The notes: generated by a model from the letters alone, not told the origin. Positions 1 to 6,243 are shown, numbered from the stretch's first letter. The stretch: 8,578 bases of DNA from Actinomycetes bacterium (GCA_021798135.1 JAJZYI010000140.1:1-8578); one strand, 5' to 3'. A program made the numbers and translations.

Positions 1-78
1 GTCGAGCTCCCCCCGGCGGTCGCCCCCCGGGTGTACGCCCTCCTCCACTACGGGAGCCTGGTGACCGTCAGCCCGTAG
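1..78 (+). CDS. 3' end of an unidentified protein-coding gene (partial)
   Basis: Frame 1 is open from the window edge to a TAG at 76-78 and encodes 25 residues ending in RVYALLHYGSLVTVSP. All 25 sense codons end in G or C. The other two forward frames show mixed third positions, so this looks like the tail of a real gene whose body lies to the left. The peptide is too short to assign a family: no domain, motif or membrane segment can be recognised. The stop codon falls inside a small hairpin and inside the first unit of a ~47-bp tandem repeat, so the repeat runs from coding into non-coding DNA. The alternative is a chance open frame in GC-rich DNA, which 78 bases cannot exclude. Confidence 0.5.
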   Translation, partial: VELPPAVAPRVYALLHYGSLVTVSP

Positions 79-161
79 GGCGACCCGCGAGCCCGGGGCT
101 GGCCGACCCGGCCGTCAGCCCGGAGGGCTTCCCGCGAGTCCCCGGGGGCGACCCGGCCGTC
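65..161. repeat. Imperfect ~47-bp tandem repeat, two copies plus a stub
   Basis: CCGTCAGCCCG opens copies at 65 and 112, and CCGTC restarts at 157. Unit 1 is 65-111 (47 bp) and unit 2 is 112-156 (45 bp). Both contain a GCCC-GNA-GGGC mini-hairpin (71-81 and 118-128), then CCCGCGAG, a G/C run and GACCCGG or CGACCCGG. In unit 1 the mini-hairpin is lengthened by GTC/GAC with one bulged A, and the upstream gene's stop codon overlaps its loop. The hairpins could help end transcription of the upstream gene, but there is no T-run. Confidence 0.65.
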
Positions 162-183
162 GGCCGAGTCCGGCACGCGGGGT

Positions 184-201
184 GCGGGTGCCGCCACCCG
201 C
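184..201. repeat. Perfect 7-bp inverted repeat (hairpin)
   Basis: GCGGGTG (184-190) and CACCCGC (195-201) are exact reverse complements around the 4-nt loop CCGC. It lies in the untranslated region before the MFS gene. No T-tract follows. It could be a structured RNA element, an operator or a chance feature of GC-rich DNA. Confidence 0.45.
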
Positions 202-284
202 TCCGACGGCTGGCGCGGTATGTGACCTTGGCCCCTGTCGGGCCGCAGACCCCGGGCGCATGCTCGGTGGGTCCACGGGGGTGA

Positions 285-305
285 GCGGCTCCGTCCGGGA
301 GCCGC
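285..305. repeat. Perfect 8-bp inverted repeat (hairpin)
   Basis: GCGGCTCC (285-292) and GGAGCCGC (298-305) are exact reverse complements around the 5-nt loop GTCCG. It lies about 145 nt before the MFS start codon. It could act as a terminator for upstream transcription, as a 5' leader structure or as an operator. The sequence does not decide between these. Confidence 0.5.
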
Positions 306-450
306 ACGTGGAAGCCTTCGTGCTCGGCAGCGGCCACCCTGGCGGGGCCGGGCGGCGAGACCCCGAGGAGCCAGGAGGGACGGCCCACACGCAACCCGGG
401 CCGTGCCCCCGGGCCGGTCCTGAGCACGGGCGAGAGGCCAGGCGATCGCG

Positions 451-2181
451 ATGTCATCGACGACGTGGCTCCATCCGCACCTCCACTTCCGCCGCACCGC
501 CCCGGAGGGCGGCCGGCGGTCACCGGTGCGGAGGCTGTGGGACCGCCAGCTCGACCACTACCCCGACACCGGGCCCCGGTACTTCTACCTGGGGATCGTC
601 GTGCTGGCGTCGATCGTCCTGTACTACGAGTTCTACGTCCAGGCTGCGGTCACGCCGTCGATCATCGCCCACTACAACATGACGTGGCCGTTCTTCGTGA
701 ACATCGTGGTGGTCGGCAACCTGGTGGGCGCGTTCGCCTCCCTGGTGGCCGGGCTGGCGGACCGCTGGGGCAGGGCGAACCTCGTCGTGTACGGCCTGCT
801 GGTGACCGGGCTCATCATCCTGGTCGGCATGCCCAACGCCCCGACGATGTGGGTCTACGCCGTCCTCTATGCGGTGCTCGGGTTCGTCGAGGGCATCATC
901 CTGGTGGCGACGCCCGCGCTCATGCGGGACTTCTCGCCCCAGATGGGACGGGCGTCGGCGATGGGCCTGTGGACCATCGGCCCGGTGATGGCGAGCCTCA
1001 CCGTCGCGCTCGTGTCGAGCCACACCCTCGGCCACCTGCACGCGTGGCAGGACCAGTTCATCATCTGCGGGACTGCCGGGCTCGCCCTCTTCGCCATCGC
1101 GCTCGTGGGGCTGCGCGAGCTGTCGCCGGGCCTGCGAGACCAGCTGATGGTGAGCATCAGGGACCGCGAGCTCGTCGAGGCCAGGGCGGCCGGGATCGAC
1201 ATCGAGGAGGTGCGCCGCCACCCGTGGCGCAAGGTCCTCCACCTCGACGTGATCGGCCCGTCCATCGGCATCGCGATGTTCCTGGTCGTCTACTACACGC
1301 TGATCGCCTTCTTCGTCGTCTTCATGGCCACCGTGTTCGGGTACTCGCAGCAGCGGGCGAACGCCCTCGGCAACTGGATCTGGGCCTTCCAGGCCGGCGC
1401 GCTCGTGGTGGTCGGCATCCTCTCCGACCGGCTGAAGGTCCGAAAGCCCTTCATCGTGCTGGGCGTGCTCGGCTCGGTCGCGATGACCGCCCTCTTCGCC
1501 CTCCACACCACGCAGGCCAGCACCGGCTACTACACCTTCGTCTGGATCCTGAGCGTGCTGTCGGTGTTCCTCGGCTTCACCTTCGCCCCCTGGCTGGCGG
1601 CCTTCACCGAGACCGTGGAGGCCAGGAGCCCGGCGCTCACCGCCACCGGCCTGGCCGTCTGGGGCTGGGTGCTCCGGCTGGTCGTGGCCGGATCGCTGTT
1701 CATCCTGCCCTACGTCGTCACGTCGATGACGCCGCTGGTCGAGCACGGGACCCAGGTCCAGGCGCTGGCGGACAGGTACGCCCCGGAGCTGGCCACGGCC
1801 GCCGCCGTCGACCCGGCCACCCTGCGCACCCTGACCGTCGATCCCACCGACACGGCAGCGGCCCTGCGAGCCGTGGGCGAGGTCTCCGCCAAGCTGCGCG
1901 TGAGCCCGAGCACGGCCATCGCTCGGCTGCAGGCACTCGCCTCGGCGTCGAAGCAGGCGGACTTCCAGTACCTGCAGGTGCACGGACCGCAGGTCCAGGC
2001 CTCCAGGTCGGTGGCCCCGGGCGAGTGGCAGCGGTGGTGGTGGGTCTGCCTCGGCACGGAGGTGCTGCTGCTGCCGTTCGTCTTCCTGATGCGGGGCCGC
2101 TGGAGCCCCAGGCGGGCCCGGCACGACGAGCAGGAGCACGAGCGCATGGTCGAGGAGGAGCTCGCGGCACTGGACCAGTGA
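451..2181 (+). CDS. Major facilitator superfamily (MFS) transporter with a large extracytoplasmic insert
   Basis: This is a 576-aa inner-membrane secondary transporter. After a charged cytoplasmic N-terminus (1-45) come hydrophobic segments at about 46-66, 79-101, 109-127, 133-155, 167-188 and 201-221. A central loop (222-267) precedes segments at 268-292, 306-324, 334-351, 359-382, 396-420 and 529-547, making 12 in all. The MFS motif A appears as GLADRWGR (101-108) after helix 2 and as SDRLKVRKP (325-333) after helix 8, so both halves of the fold are present. Residues 421-528, between helices 11 and 12, form a hydrophilic Ala/Thr/Gln-rich insert of about 108 residues, where most MFS proteins have a short loop. 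The tail (548-576) is charged and acidic. The ATG at 451 has AG-rich sequence upstream (GAGAGG, 432-437); GTG 526 is an alternative start. The gene looks monocistronic. Family membership is firm, but the substrate is unknown. Confidence 0.92.
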   Translation: MSSTTWLHPHLHFRRTAPEGGRRSPVRRLWDRQLDHYPDTGPRYFYLGIVVLASIVLYYEFYVQAAVTPSIIAHYNMTWPFFVNIVVVGNLVGAFASLVAGLADRWGRANLVVYGLLVTGLIILVGMPNAPTMWVYAVLYAVLGFVEGIILVATPALMRDFSPQMGRASAMGLWTIGPVMASLTVALVSSHTLGHLHAWQDQFIICGTAGLALFAIALVGLRELSPGLRDQLMVSIRDRELVEARAAGIDIEEVRRHPWRKVLHLDVIGPSIGIAMFLVVYYTLIAFFVVFMATVFGYSQQRANALGNWIWAFQAGALVVVGILSDRLKVRKPFIVLGVLGSVAMTALFALHTTQASTGYYTFVWILSVLSVFLGFTFAPWLAAFTETVEARSPALTATGLAVWGWVLRLVVAGSLFILPYVVTSMTPLVEHGTQVQALADRYAPELATAAAVDPATLRTLTVDPTDTAAALRAVGEVSAKLRVSPSTAIARLQALASASKQADFQYLQVHGPQVQASRSVAPGEWQRWWWVCLGTEVLLLPFVFLMRGRWSPRRARHDEQEHERMVEEELAALDQ

Positions 2182-2186
2182 CCTCG

Positions 2187-2229
2187 CCGGACCGGGGACC
2201 CCACCGGACCGGGGACCCCACCGGACCGG
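2187..2229. repeat. 17-bp tandem repeat just after the MFS stop codon
   Basis: CCGGACCGGGGACCCCA occurs exactly twice back to back (2187-2203 and 2204-2220). A third, truncated copy follows (CCGGACCGG, 2221-2229). Each full unit contains the palindrome GGGGACCCC. The array begins 5 nt after the MFS stop codon. It may contribute to transcription termination or simply be a slippage-prone GC repeat. Confidence 0.85.
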
Positions 2230-2230
2230 T

Positions 2231-2293
2231 GACGCGGCGCCGCCAGCCGGCAGGGGGACGCGGCGCCGCCGGGTCCCCGGGACCGGGCGCCCG
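2231..2293. repeat. 14-bp direct repeat and adjacent palindromes
   Basis: GACGCGGCGCCGCC occurs exactly at 2231-2244 and 2257-2270. It is followed by the palindromes GGTCCCCGGGACC (2272-2284) and CGGGCGCCCG (2284-2293). The block is non-coding and strongly self-complementary. No function is evident beyond a possible role in RNA folding after the MFS gene. Confidence 0.6.
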
Positions 2294-2311
2294 CTGGGGC
2301 TGGCGTCACCG

Positions 2312-2337
2312 CTCGGGTGGGGCTACCCCCATCCGAG
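2312..2337 (+). terminator. 11-bp hairpin between the MFS gene and the ABC operon; candidate terminator
   Basis: CTCGGGTGGGG (2312-2322) pairs with CCCCATCCGAG (2327-2337) around the loop CTAC. This gives 11 pairs, ten Watson-Crick and one G-T. It lies 130 nt after the MFS stop and 41 nt before the -10 box of the ABC gene, where a transcription stop would be expected. No T-run follows, so this is not a classical intrinsic terminator. Terminators without T-runs are reported in actinobacteria. An attenuator or regulatory structure is the alternative. Confidence 0.5.
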
Positions 2338-2346
2338 GAACGCCGA

Positions 2347-2364
2347 CTGGCGGTATTCCGCCGG
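2347..2364. promoter_or_regulatory. Inverted repeat over the -35 region of the ABC-operon promoter; possible operator
   Basis: GGCGG-TATT-CCGCC (2349-2362) is a perfect 5+5 inverted repeat. One G-T and one C-G pair extend it to 2347-2364. It lies 14 nt upstream of the -10 box (2379-2384), covering the position a -35 box would occupy; no good -35 hexamer is visible. This is where a regulator would bind. Binding by the operon's own LuxR-type regulator is only an inference. Confidence 0.35.
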
Positions 2365-2378
2365 AGGACGCCGCCCTC

Positions 2379-2391
2379 TACGGTTCTGGTG
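2379..2391 (+). promoter_or_regulatory. Leaderless-type promoter of the ABC/two-component operon
   Basis: The -10 box TACGGT (2379-2384) fits TAnnnT and is followed by exactly 7 nt before the ATG at 2392. This spacing puts the transcription start at or next to the A of the start codon, which is typical of leaderless actinobacterial genes. The same box-to-ATG distance is found before the methyltransferase at 6330. No Shine-Dalgarno sequence precedes the ATG, which agrees with leaderless translation. Confidence 0.6.
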
Positions 2392-3333
2392 ATGATCACG
2401 GCACACGCCCTGACGAAGCGCTACGGAGCCACGACGGCGGTGGACGGCCTCACGTTCGAGGTGCCGCCCGGGGTCGTCACGGGGTTCCTGGGGCCCAACG
2501 GGTCGGGCAAGTCGACCACCATGCGGATGATCATGGGCCTGGACGTCCCGGACTCGGGCTCGGCGCTGATCGGCGGCAGGCCGTACGCCGAGCTGGCCTG
2601 GCCGATCCGGGAGGTCGGCGCCCTCCTCGACGCCAAGGCCTTCCACCCGGCGCGCACCGCCCGCAGCCACCTGCGCTGGCTGGCCCTCACCAACGACATC
2701 CCCCTCGGCCGGGTGGACGAGGTGCTCGACCAGGTCGGGCTGACCTCGGCCGCCCAGCGCCGGGCCGGGAAGTTCTCGCTGGGCATGAGCCAACGCCTCG
2801 GCATCGCCGCCGCCCTGCTCGGCGACCCCGGTGTCCTGCTGTTCGACGAGCCGGTGAACGGCCTCGACCCGGAGGGCATCCGCTGGGTCCGGCACTTCCT
2901 CCGGGGCCTCGCCGCCGAGGGGCGGACGGTGCTGGTCTCCAGCCACCTGATCAGCGAGATGTCGATGACCGCCGACCGCCTGGTGGTCATCGGCCGCGGC
3001 CGGCTGATCGCCGAGACGAGCGTGGCCGACTTCGTGGCCCGCAGCGGCGGCGGAGCCGTCAGGCTCCTCACCCCGGACGCCGACGCCTTCACCGCCGTGC
3101 TCGCCGCAGCAGGCGCCGAGGTCGCCGGCGACGGCGACGGCTCGCTGCGCGTGGAGGGGCTGACCGCCCCCGAGGTCGGCGACCTGGCCGCCCCTCGCGG
3201 GTTGCGCATCCACGAGCTGGCGCCGGTCACCGCGTCGCTGGAGGACGCGTTCATGGAGCTGACCCAGGCCGAGGTGGAGTACCGCCCGTCGACGGCGCCC
3301 GGCGCCGTCGACGCCGGCGAGGGGGAGCGATGA
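2392..3333 (+). CDS. ABC transporter ATP-binding protein (drug/antibiotic-export type)
   Basis: This 313-aa protein is the cytoplasmic ATPase that should power the ABC-2 permease encoded next. It has an aromatic A-loop residue (Tyr11), Walker A GPNGSGKST (34-42), signature SLGMSQ (129-134), Walker B VLLFDE (148-153) with catalytic Glu153, D-loop GLDP (157-160) and H-loop His185. The usual Q-loop glutamine is absent: the segment reads VGALLDAKAFHP (75-86), a form I associate with BcrA-like exporter ATPases. The C-terminal ~100 residues form an accessory region ending in the family-typical SLEDAFMELT. The ATG at 2392 is chosen because of the leaderless promoter and because codons between an upstream in-frame GTG (2317) and 2392 include GTA, CTA, CGA and TCT, unlike this genome's usage. 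Its stop overlaps the permease start (ATGA). Substrate unknown. Confidence 0.93.
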   Translation: MITAHALTKRYGATTAVDGLTFEVPPGVVTGFLGPNGSGKSTTMRMIMGLDVPDSGSALIGGRPYAELAWPIREVGALLDAKAFHPARTARSHLRWLALTNDIPLGRVDEVLDQVGLTSAAQRRAGKFSLGMSQRLGIAAALLGDPGVLLFDEPVNGLDPEGIRWVRHFLRGLAAEGRTVLVSSHLISEMSMTADRLVVIGRGRLIAETSVADFVARSGGGAVRLLTPDADAFTAVLAAAGAEVAGDGDGSLRVEGLTAPEVGDLAAPRGLRIHELAPVTASLEDAFMELTQAEVEYRPSTAPGAVDAGEGER

Positions 3334-4148
3334 CGGCGGCCGGCACCCTGCGCACCGGAGCCCCGGGGCACTACCGCGCCAGGCACGTGGCCAGGGCCGA
3401 GGTGGCGAAGATCGGGAGCCTGCGGTCGACCGCCATCACCCTCGGCCTGACGGTCGTCGCCGCCCTGGTGGTGACCGGGCTCGTGACCCACGCACAGCTG
3501 CACCACCTCCCGCCCTTCTACAACGGCTTCGACCCCACGTCCAACGCCCTCAGCGGCATGATCGTCGTCGCCCTGACCGGTGGCGTGTTCGGCGCGCTGC
3601 TCGTCACCAACGAGTACTCGAGCGGCATGATCCGAGGCACGCTGGCGGCCACTCCGAACCGGCCCTTCCTGCTGGCCGTCAAGACCGGGGTGACCGCCCT
3701 GCTCACGCTCGTCTTCTGCGAGGTGCTCAGCCTCGCCTGCTTCTTCCTGGGCCAGGCGATCCTGTCCGGGGGCGGCGCCCCCTCGGCCGGTCTGGCCTCG
3801 CCCGGCGCGGCCAGGGCCGTGCTCATGACCGGCCTCTTCATCGCTCTCATGACCCTGATGTCGTTCGGCTTCGGGTTCGTCTTCCGGAGCACGGCCGCCG
3901 CCATCGCCGCCTACGTCGCGGTCGTGTTCGTGCTGCCGCTGGTGATGCACGGCGTCGCCCGCGCCGACGTCCGCTACCTGCCGACCAGCATCCTCACCAA
4001 CTCGATCATGGCCACCGCCCACCAGGGCCTGGGACCGGCAGGTCTCGCAGGACCGCTGTCCCCGACCGTAGGATTGCTGCTGATGGTGCTGTACGCCGCT
4101 ATCGCCGTGGGCGCCGGCGCAGTCGTCTTCGTCAAGCGAGACGCTTGA
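3330..4148 (+). CDS. ABC-2 family transporter permease
   Basis: This 272-aa integral membrane protein is the channel-forming partner of the preceding ATPase. Hydrophobic segments lie at about 33-53, 74-94, 113-145, 163-185, 188-208 and 245-267, the six-helix plan of ABC-2 export permeases. Between helices 2 and 3 is the segment TNEYSSGMIRGTLAATPNR (93-111). This E-Y-x-S-G-x-I-R-x-T-L pattern is typical of this permease group and probably belongs to the cytoplasmic face that contacts the ATPase. The ATG at 3330 overlaps the ATPase stop by 4 nt (ATGA) and has a purine-rich ribosome binding site, GAGGGGGAG (3319-3327). Its own stop overlaps the kinase start (TTGA). The transporter probably works as two ATPases plus two permeases. 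The exported compound cannot be predicted. Confidence 0.9.
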   Translation: MTAAGTLRTGAPGHYRARHVARAEVAKIGSLRSTAITLGLTVVAALVVTGLVTHAQLHHLPPFYNGFDPTSNALSGMIVVALTGGVFGALLVTNEYSSGMIRGTLAATPNRPFLLAVKTGVTALLTLVFCEVLSLACFFLGQAILSGGGAPSAGLASPGAARAVLMTGLFIALMTLMSFGFGFVFRSTAAAIAAYVAVVFVLPLVMHGVARADVRYLPTSILTNSIMATAHQGLGPAGLAGPLSPTVGLLLMVLYAAIAVGAGAVVFVKRDA

Positions 4149-5578
4149 GCCAGGCGCACGCCGAGGGCGGCCCGAGGTACGCCCGGGCCGGCGCCGGCCC
4201 GGCCGAGCGAGCCCGGCGGCTCGCGTGGGTGGTGCTCCGTGAGCCCTTCCGCCGGCGCAGCTGGGCGGAGCTGGCCTACTTCCTGGCCAGCTCCGCGCTG
4301 GCCGGCGCGGGAGCCCTCGCCCTCGGGGCCCTCGGCCTCGCCGGCCTGGCGCTCACCGCCGCCTTCGTCGGCGTGCTGCTCCTCGCCGGCGGGCTGCGCG
4401 TCGCCCGGGGCCTCGGCCGGTGGCAACGGGTGCTCGCCCGGCAGGTGCTCGGCGAGGAGATCGGCGAGCCCGAGCCGCCCGCGCCCCGGCCGCGGCTCGT
4501 CGGCTGGGCGCGGGTCGCTCTGACCGACCGGGCCGCCTGGCGATCGGCCGGCTACGTGGTGGCCAAGCTGCCGTTGACCGTCCTCGGCACGTGGTTCGCC
4601 CTCAGCATCTGGCTCGAGGCGCTCGTCGACCTCGCCTCGCCGTTGACCGGCCACGCCGGCCACGTGGGGTTCGGCGTCCTGGGCAGCCTGTCCGGGTCCG
4701 GCCCCCACGTCGTGGGCGGCCCAGCGGCCCGGCTCGCCGCCGACGCCGGCGCCCGAGTCGTGGGCGGCCCCGCAGCCGGGTTCCCCGCCGGCGCCGGCGC
4801 CCTCGCCGTCGGCCTGCTGCTCCTGCTGGTGGCTCCGTGGCCCATGCGCCTGGTGGTCCACCTCGACCGGCGCCTGATGCACGCGCTGCTCGGCCCGGAC
4901 GCCACCACCTCCCGGCTGCGGAGCCTGGAGCGGTCGAGGTCGAGGACCCTCGACGCCGCCACCGAGACCCTCCAGCGCATCGAGCGCAACCTGCACGACG
5001 GGACCCAGGCCCAGCTCGTCGCCCTGGCCATGCGGCTCGGCCAGGCCAAGGAGAAGCTCGACGGCCTGGGCGGCGGGCCCACCGCTGCCGGCGACCTCGA
5101 CGCCGTCCGGCGCCTCGTCGACGAGGCCCACCGCGGTGCCAAGGAAGCCATCGTCGACCTCCGGGACCTGGCCCGGGGCATCCACCCGCCGGCGCTCGAC
5201 ACCGGCCTCGGCAACGCCCTGTCGACCCTGGCGGCCCGCAGCCCGGTGCCCACCGAGGTGAGCGTGTCGCTCCCGTCCCGGCCAACCCCGGCCATCGAGG
5301 CCATCTGCTACTTCTGCGCCGCCGAGCTCCTCGCCAACGTCGCCCAGCACGCCCAGGCGTCGAGGGCGTCGCTGAGCTGCGCCCAGCACGGACCCTGGGT
5401 GCGGATCGTGGTGCGCGACGACGGACGGGGCGGCGCCACCGCCCACGGGGCCGGCTCGTCGTCGAGCGGCCTGGCCGGGCTCGCCGACCGGGTCGGTGCC
5501 GTCGACGGGAACCTGAGCATCGCCAGCCCTGCGGGCGGTCCCACCGTCGTCACCGTCGACCTGCCCGCCCGCGCGTGA
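4145..5578 (+). CDS. Sensor histidine kinase, HisKA_3 (NarL/DesK) type with a four-helix sensor domain
   Basis: This 477-aa membrane kinase should phosphorylate the adjacent response regulator. The N-terminal half resembles the actinobacterial putative-sensor domain: REPFRRRSWAEL (32-43), hydrophobic segments at about 44-62 and 64-83, a cytoplasmic stretch, then segments at about 137-160 and 219-238. The H-box RIERNLHDGTQAQL (278-291) holds phospho-acceptor His284. The HATPase_c domain has N-box residues Glu394 and Asn398, the DDGRGG box (425-430) and a GLAGL box (442-446). All catalytic motifs look intact. The predicted outside loop (161-218) contains a 16-residue tandem repeat encoded by a 48-bp duplication. 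The TTG at 4145 is chosen because it overlaps the permease stop (TTGA), which suggests translational coupling. GTGs at 4229 and 4232 are later alternatives. The gene overlaps the regulator by GTGA. Confidence 0.9.
   Translation: MSQAHAEGGPRYARAGAGPAERARRLAWVVLREPFRRRSWAELAYFLASSALAGAGALALGALGLAGLALTAAFVGVLLLAGGLRVARGLGRWQRVLARQVLGEEIGEPEPPAPRPRLVGWARVALTDRAAWRSAGYVVAKLPLTVLGTWFALSIWLEALVDLASPLTGHAGHVGFGVLGSLSGSGPHVVGGPAARLAADAGARVVGGPAAGFPAGAGALAVGLLLLLVAPWPMRLVVHLDRRLMHALLGPDATTSRLRSLERSRSRTLDAATETLQRIERNLHDGTQAQLVALAMRLGQAKEKLDGLGGGPTAAGDLDAVRRLVDEAHRGAKEAIVDLRDLARGIHPPALDTGLGNALSTLAARSPVPTEVSVSLPSRPTPAIEAICYFCAAELLANVAQHAQASRASLSCAQHGPWVRIVVRDDGRGGATAHGAGSSSSGLAGLADRVGAVDGNLSIASPAGGPTVVTVDLPARA
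4709..4804 (+). repeat. In-frame 48-bp tandem duplication inside the histidine kinase gene
   Basis: Unit 4709-4756 and unit 4757-4804 match at 40 of 48 positions and share an exact 14-bp start, GTCGTGGGCGGCCC. They encode VVGGPAARLAADAGAR and VVGGPAAGFPAGAGAL (kinase residues 189-204 and 205-220), identical at 11 of 16 positions. The unit length is a multiple of three, so the frame is kept. The repeat lies in the predicted extracytoplasmic loop before the fourth membrane helix. Confidence 0.85.
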
Positions 5579-6243
5579 CCGTGGAGGGGGAAGGCGCCGT
5601 CCGCGTGGTGATCGCCGAGGACTCCGCCATCCTTCGCGACGGGTTGGTGCAGCTGCTCGCGGACCGGGGGTTCGTCGTGCTCGGGGCGGTCGGCGACGCC
5701 GTCAGCCTGGAGCAGGCGGTGGCGGCCGACCCCCCGGACGTGGCGGTGGTCGACATCCGCATGCCGCCCACGTTCACCGACGAGGGGCTGCGGACCGCCA
5801 TCGGGCTGCGCCGCGACCACCCCGAGGTGGGGATCCTCGTGTTCTCCCAGTACGTCGAGACCCGCTACGCCGCCGAGCTCCTCGCCGGCGGGGCGGCGGG
5901 GATCGGCTACCTCCTCAAGGACCGGGTCGCCGACGTGGCGGACTTCGCCGAGGCGCTGGTGCGCGTCGCGTCCGGCGGCACCGCCCTCGACCCCGAGGTC
6001 GTGACCCAGCTGATGGGGGCCTCGCGCCGCACCGACGCGCTGGCCGGGTTGAGCGGCCGCGAGCGGCAGGTGCTGGCGCTGATGGCGGAGGGGCGGACCA
6101 ACTCGGCCATCGCCGCCAACCTCGTCGTCTCGGAGGGAGCCGTCGAGAAGCACGTCGCCAACATCTTCTCGAAGCTGGACCTTCCGGCGACGTCCACCGA
6201 CCACCGCCGGGTGCTCGCCGTGCTGCGCTACCTGGACGGGTGA
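5575..6243 (+). CDS. Response regulator, NarL/FixJ family with LuxR-type DNA-binding domain
   Basis: This 222-aa cytoplasmic transcription regulator should be the partner of the preceding HisKA_3 kinase, which pairs with this regulator class. The receiver domain (about 10-128) has the acidic pair Glu15-Asp16, phospho-acceptor Asp60 in VVDIRMPPTFTDEG, Ser91 in the ILVFSQY strand and Lys115 in YLLKDR. A linker leads to a LuxR-type helix-turn-helix (about 157-215): LSGRERQVLALMAEGRTNSAI, interrupted here only by the length limit, then SEGAVEKHVANIFSKL. The GTG at 5575 overlaps the kinase stop (GTGA) and is preferred by analogy with the other operon junctions. GTG 5581, or GTG 5605/5608 placed after the purine-rich GGAGGGGGAAGG (5583-5594), could be the true start and would change only a short N-terminal tail. 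Likely targets include its own operon, but this is inference. Confidence 0.92.
   Translation: MTVEGEGAVRVVIAEDSAILRDGLVQLLADRGFVVLGAVGDAVSLEQAVAADPPDVAVVDIRMPPTFTDEGLRTAIGLRRDHPEVGILVFSQYVETRYAAELLAGGAAGIGYLLKDRVADVADFAEALVRVASGGTALDPEVVTQLMGASRRTDALAGLSGRERQVLALMAEGRTNSAIAANLVVSEGAVEKHVANIFSKLDLPATSTDHRRVLAVLRYLDG

Larger units (their letters stand above)
79..450. other. Gene-free leader region upstream of the MFS gene
   Basis: I see no convincing gene on either strand here. The open frames have proline/arginine/glycine-rich products with no family features, as expected from GC-rich DNA. The stretch holds the tail of the ~47-bp tandem repeat and two perfect hairpins (184-201 and 285-305). 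The least GC-rich spot is around 217-229 (GGTATGTGACCTT), but it does not match a -10 box well, so I do not call a promoter. No tRNA or riboswitch-like fold is recognisable by eye. Confidence 0.6.

Noticed and set aside
217..229. Possible -10 box (TATGTG) upstream of the MFS gene
   Set aside because: It lacks the conserved final T, has no -35 partner and lies more than 220 nt from the start codon. Not enough to call a promoter.
48..523. Several - strand open frames over the leader region (about 90-150 aa)
   Set aside because: The products are Pro/Arg/Gly-rich and cover the tandem repeat and the start of the MFS gene. No domain, no ribosome binding site and no family resemblance.
182..682. 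+ strand open frame of 166 aa overlapping the MFS start
   Set aside because: It is out of frame with the MFS gene, ends in Ser/Thr/Arg-rich low-complexity sequence and has no conserved features.
520..2139. Long - strand open frame opposite the MFS gene
   Set aside because: It is a His/Glu/Gln/Arg-rich mirror of the MFS codons with no recognisable fold. The other strand has 12 membrane helices and both MFS motifs.
2317..2391. Upstream GTG start adding 25 residues to the ATPase
   Set aside because: It begins inside the 11-bp hairpin, uses codons atypical here (GTA, CTA, CGA, TCT) and would be transcribed only from upstream of the -10 box. The ATPase fold begins right after ATG 2392.
465..3329. 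Very long + strand open frame running through the MFS and ATPase genes into the permease
   Set aside because: It is out of frame with two clear protein families, and its product is Arg/Pro/Gly/Ala-rich with no domain. Stop codons are rare in GC-rich DNA. Only the part from 3330 on is a real gene.
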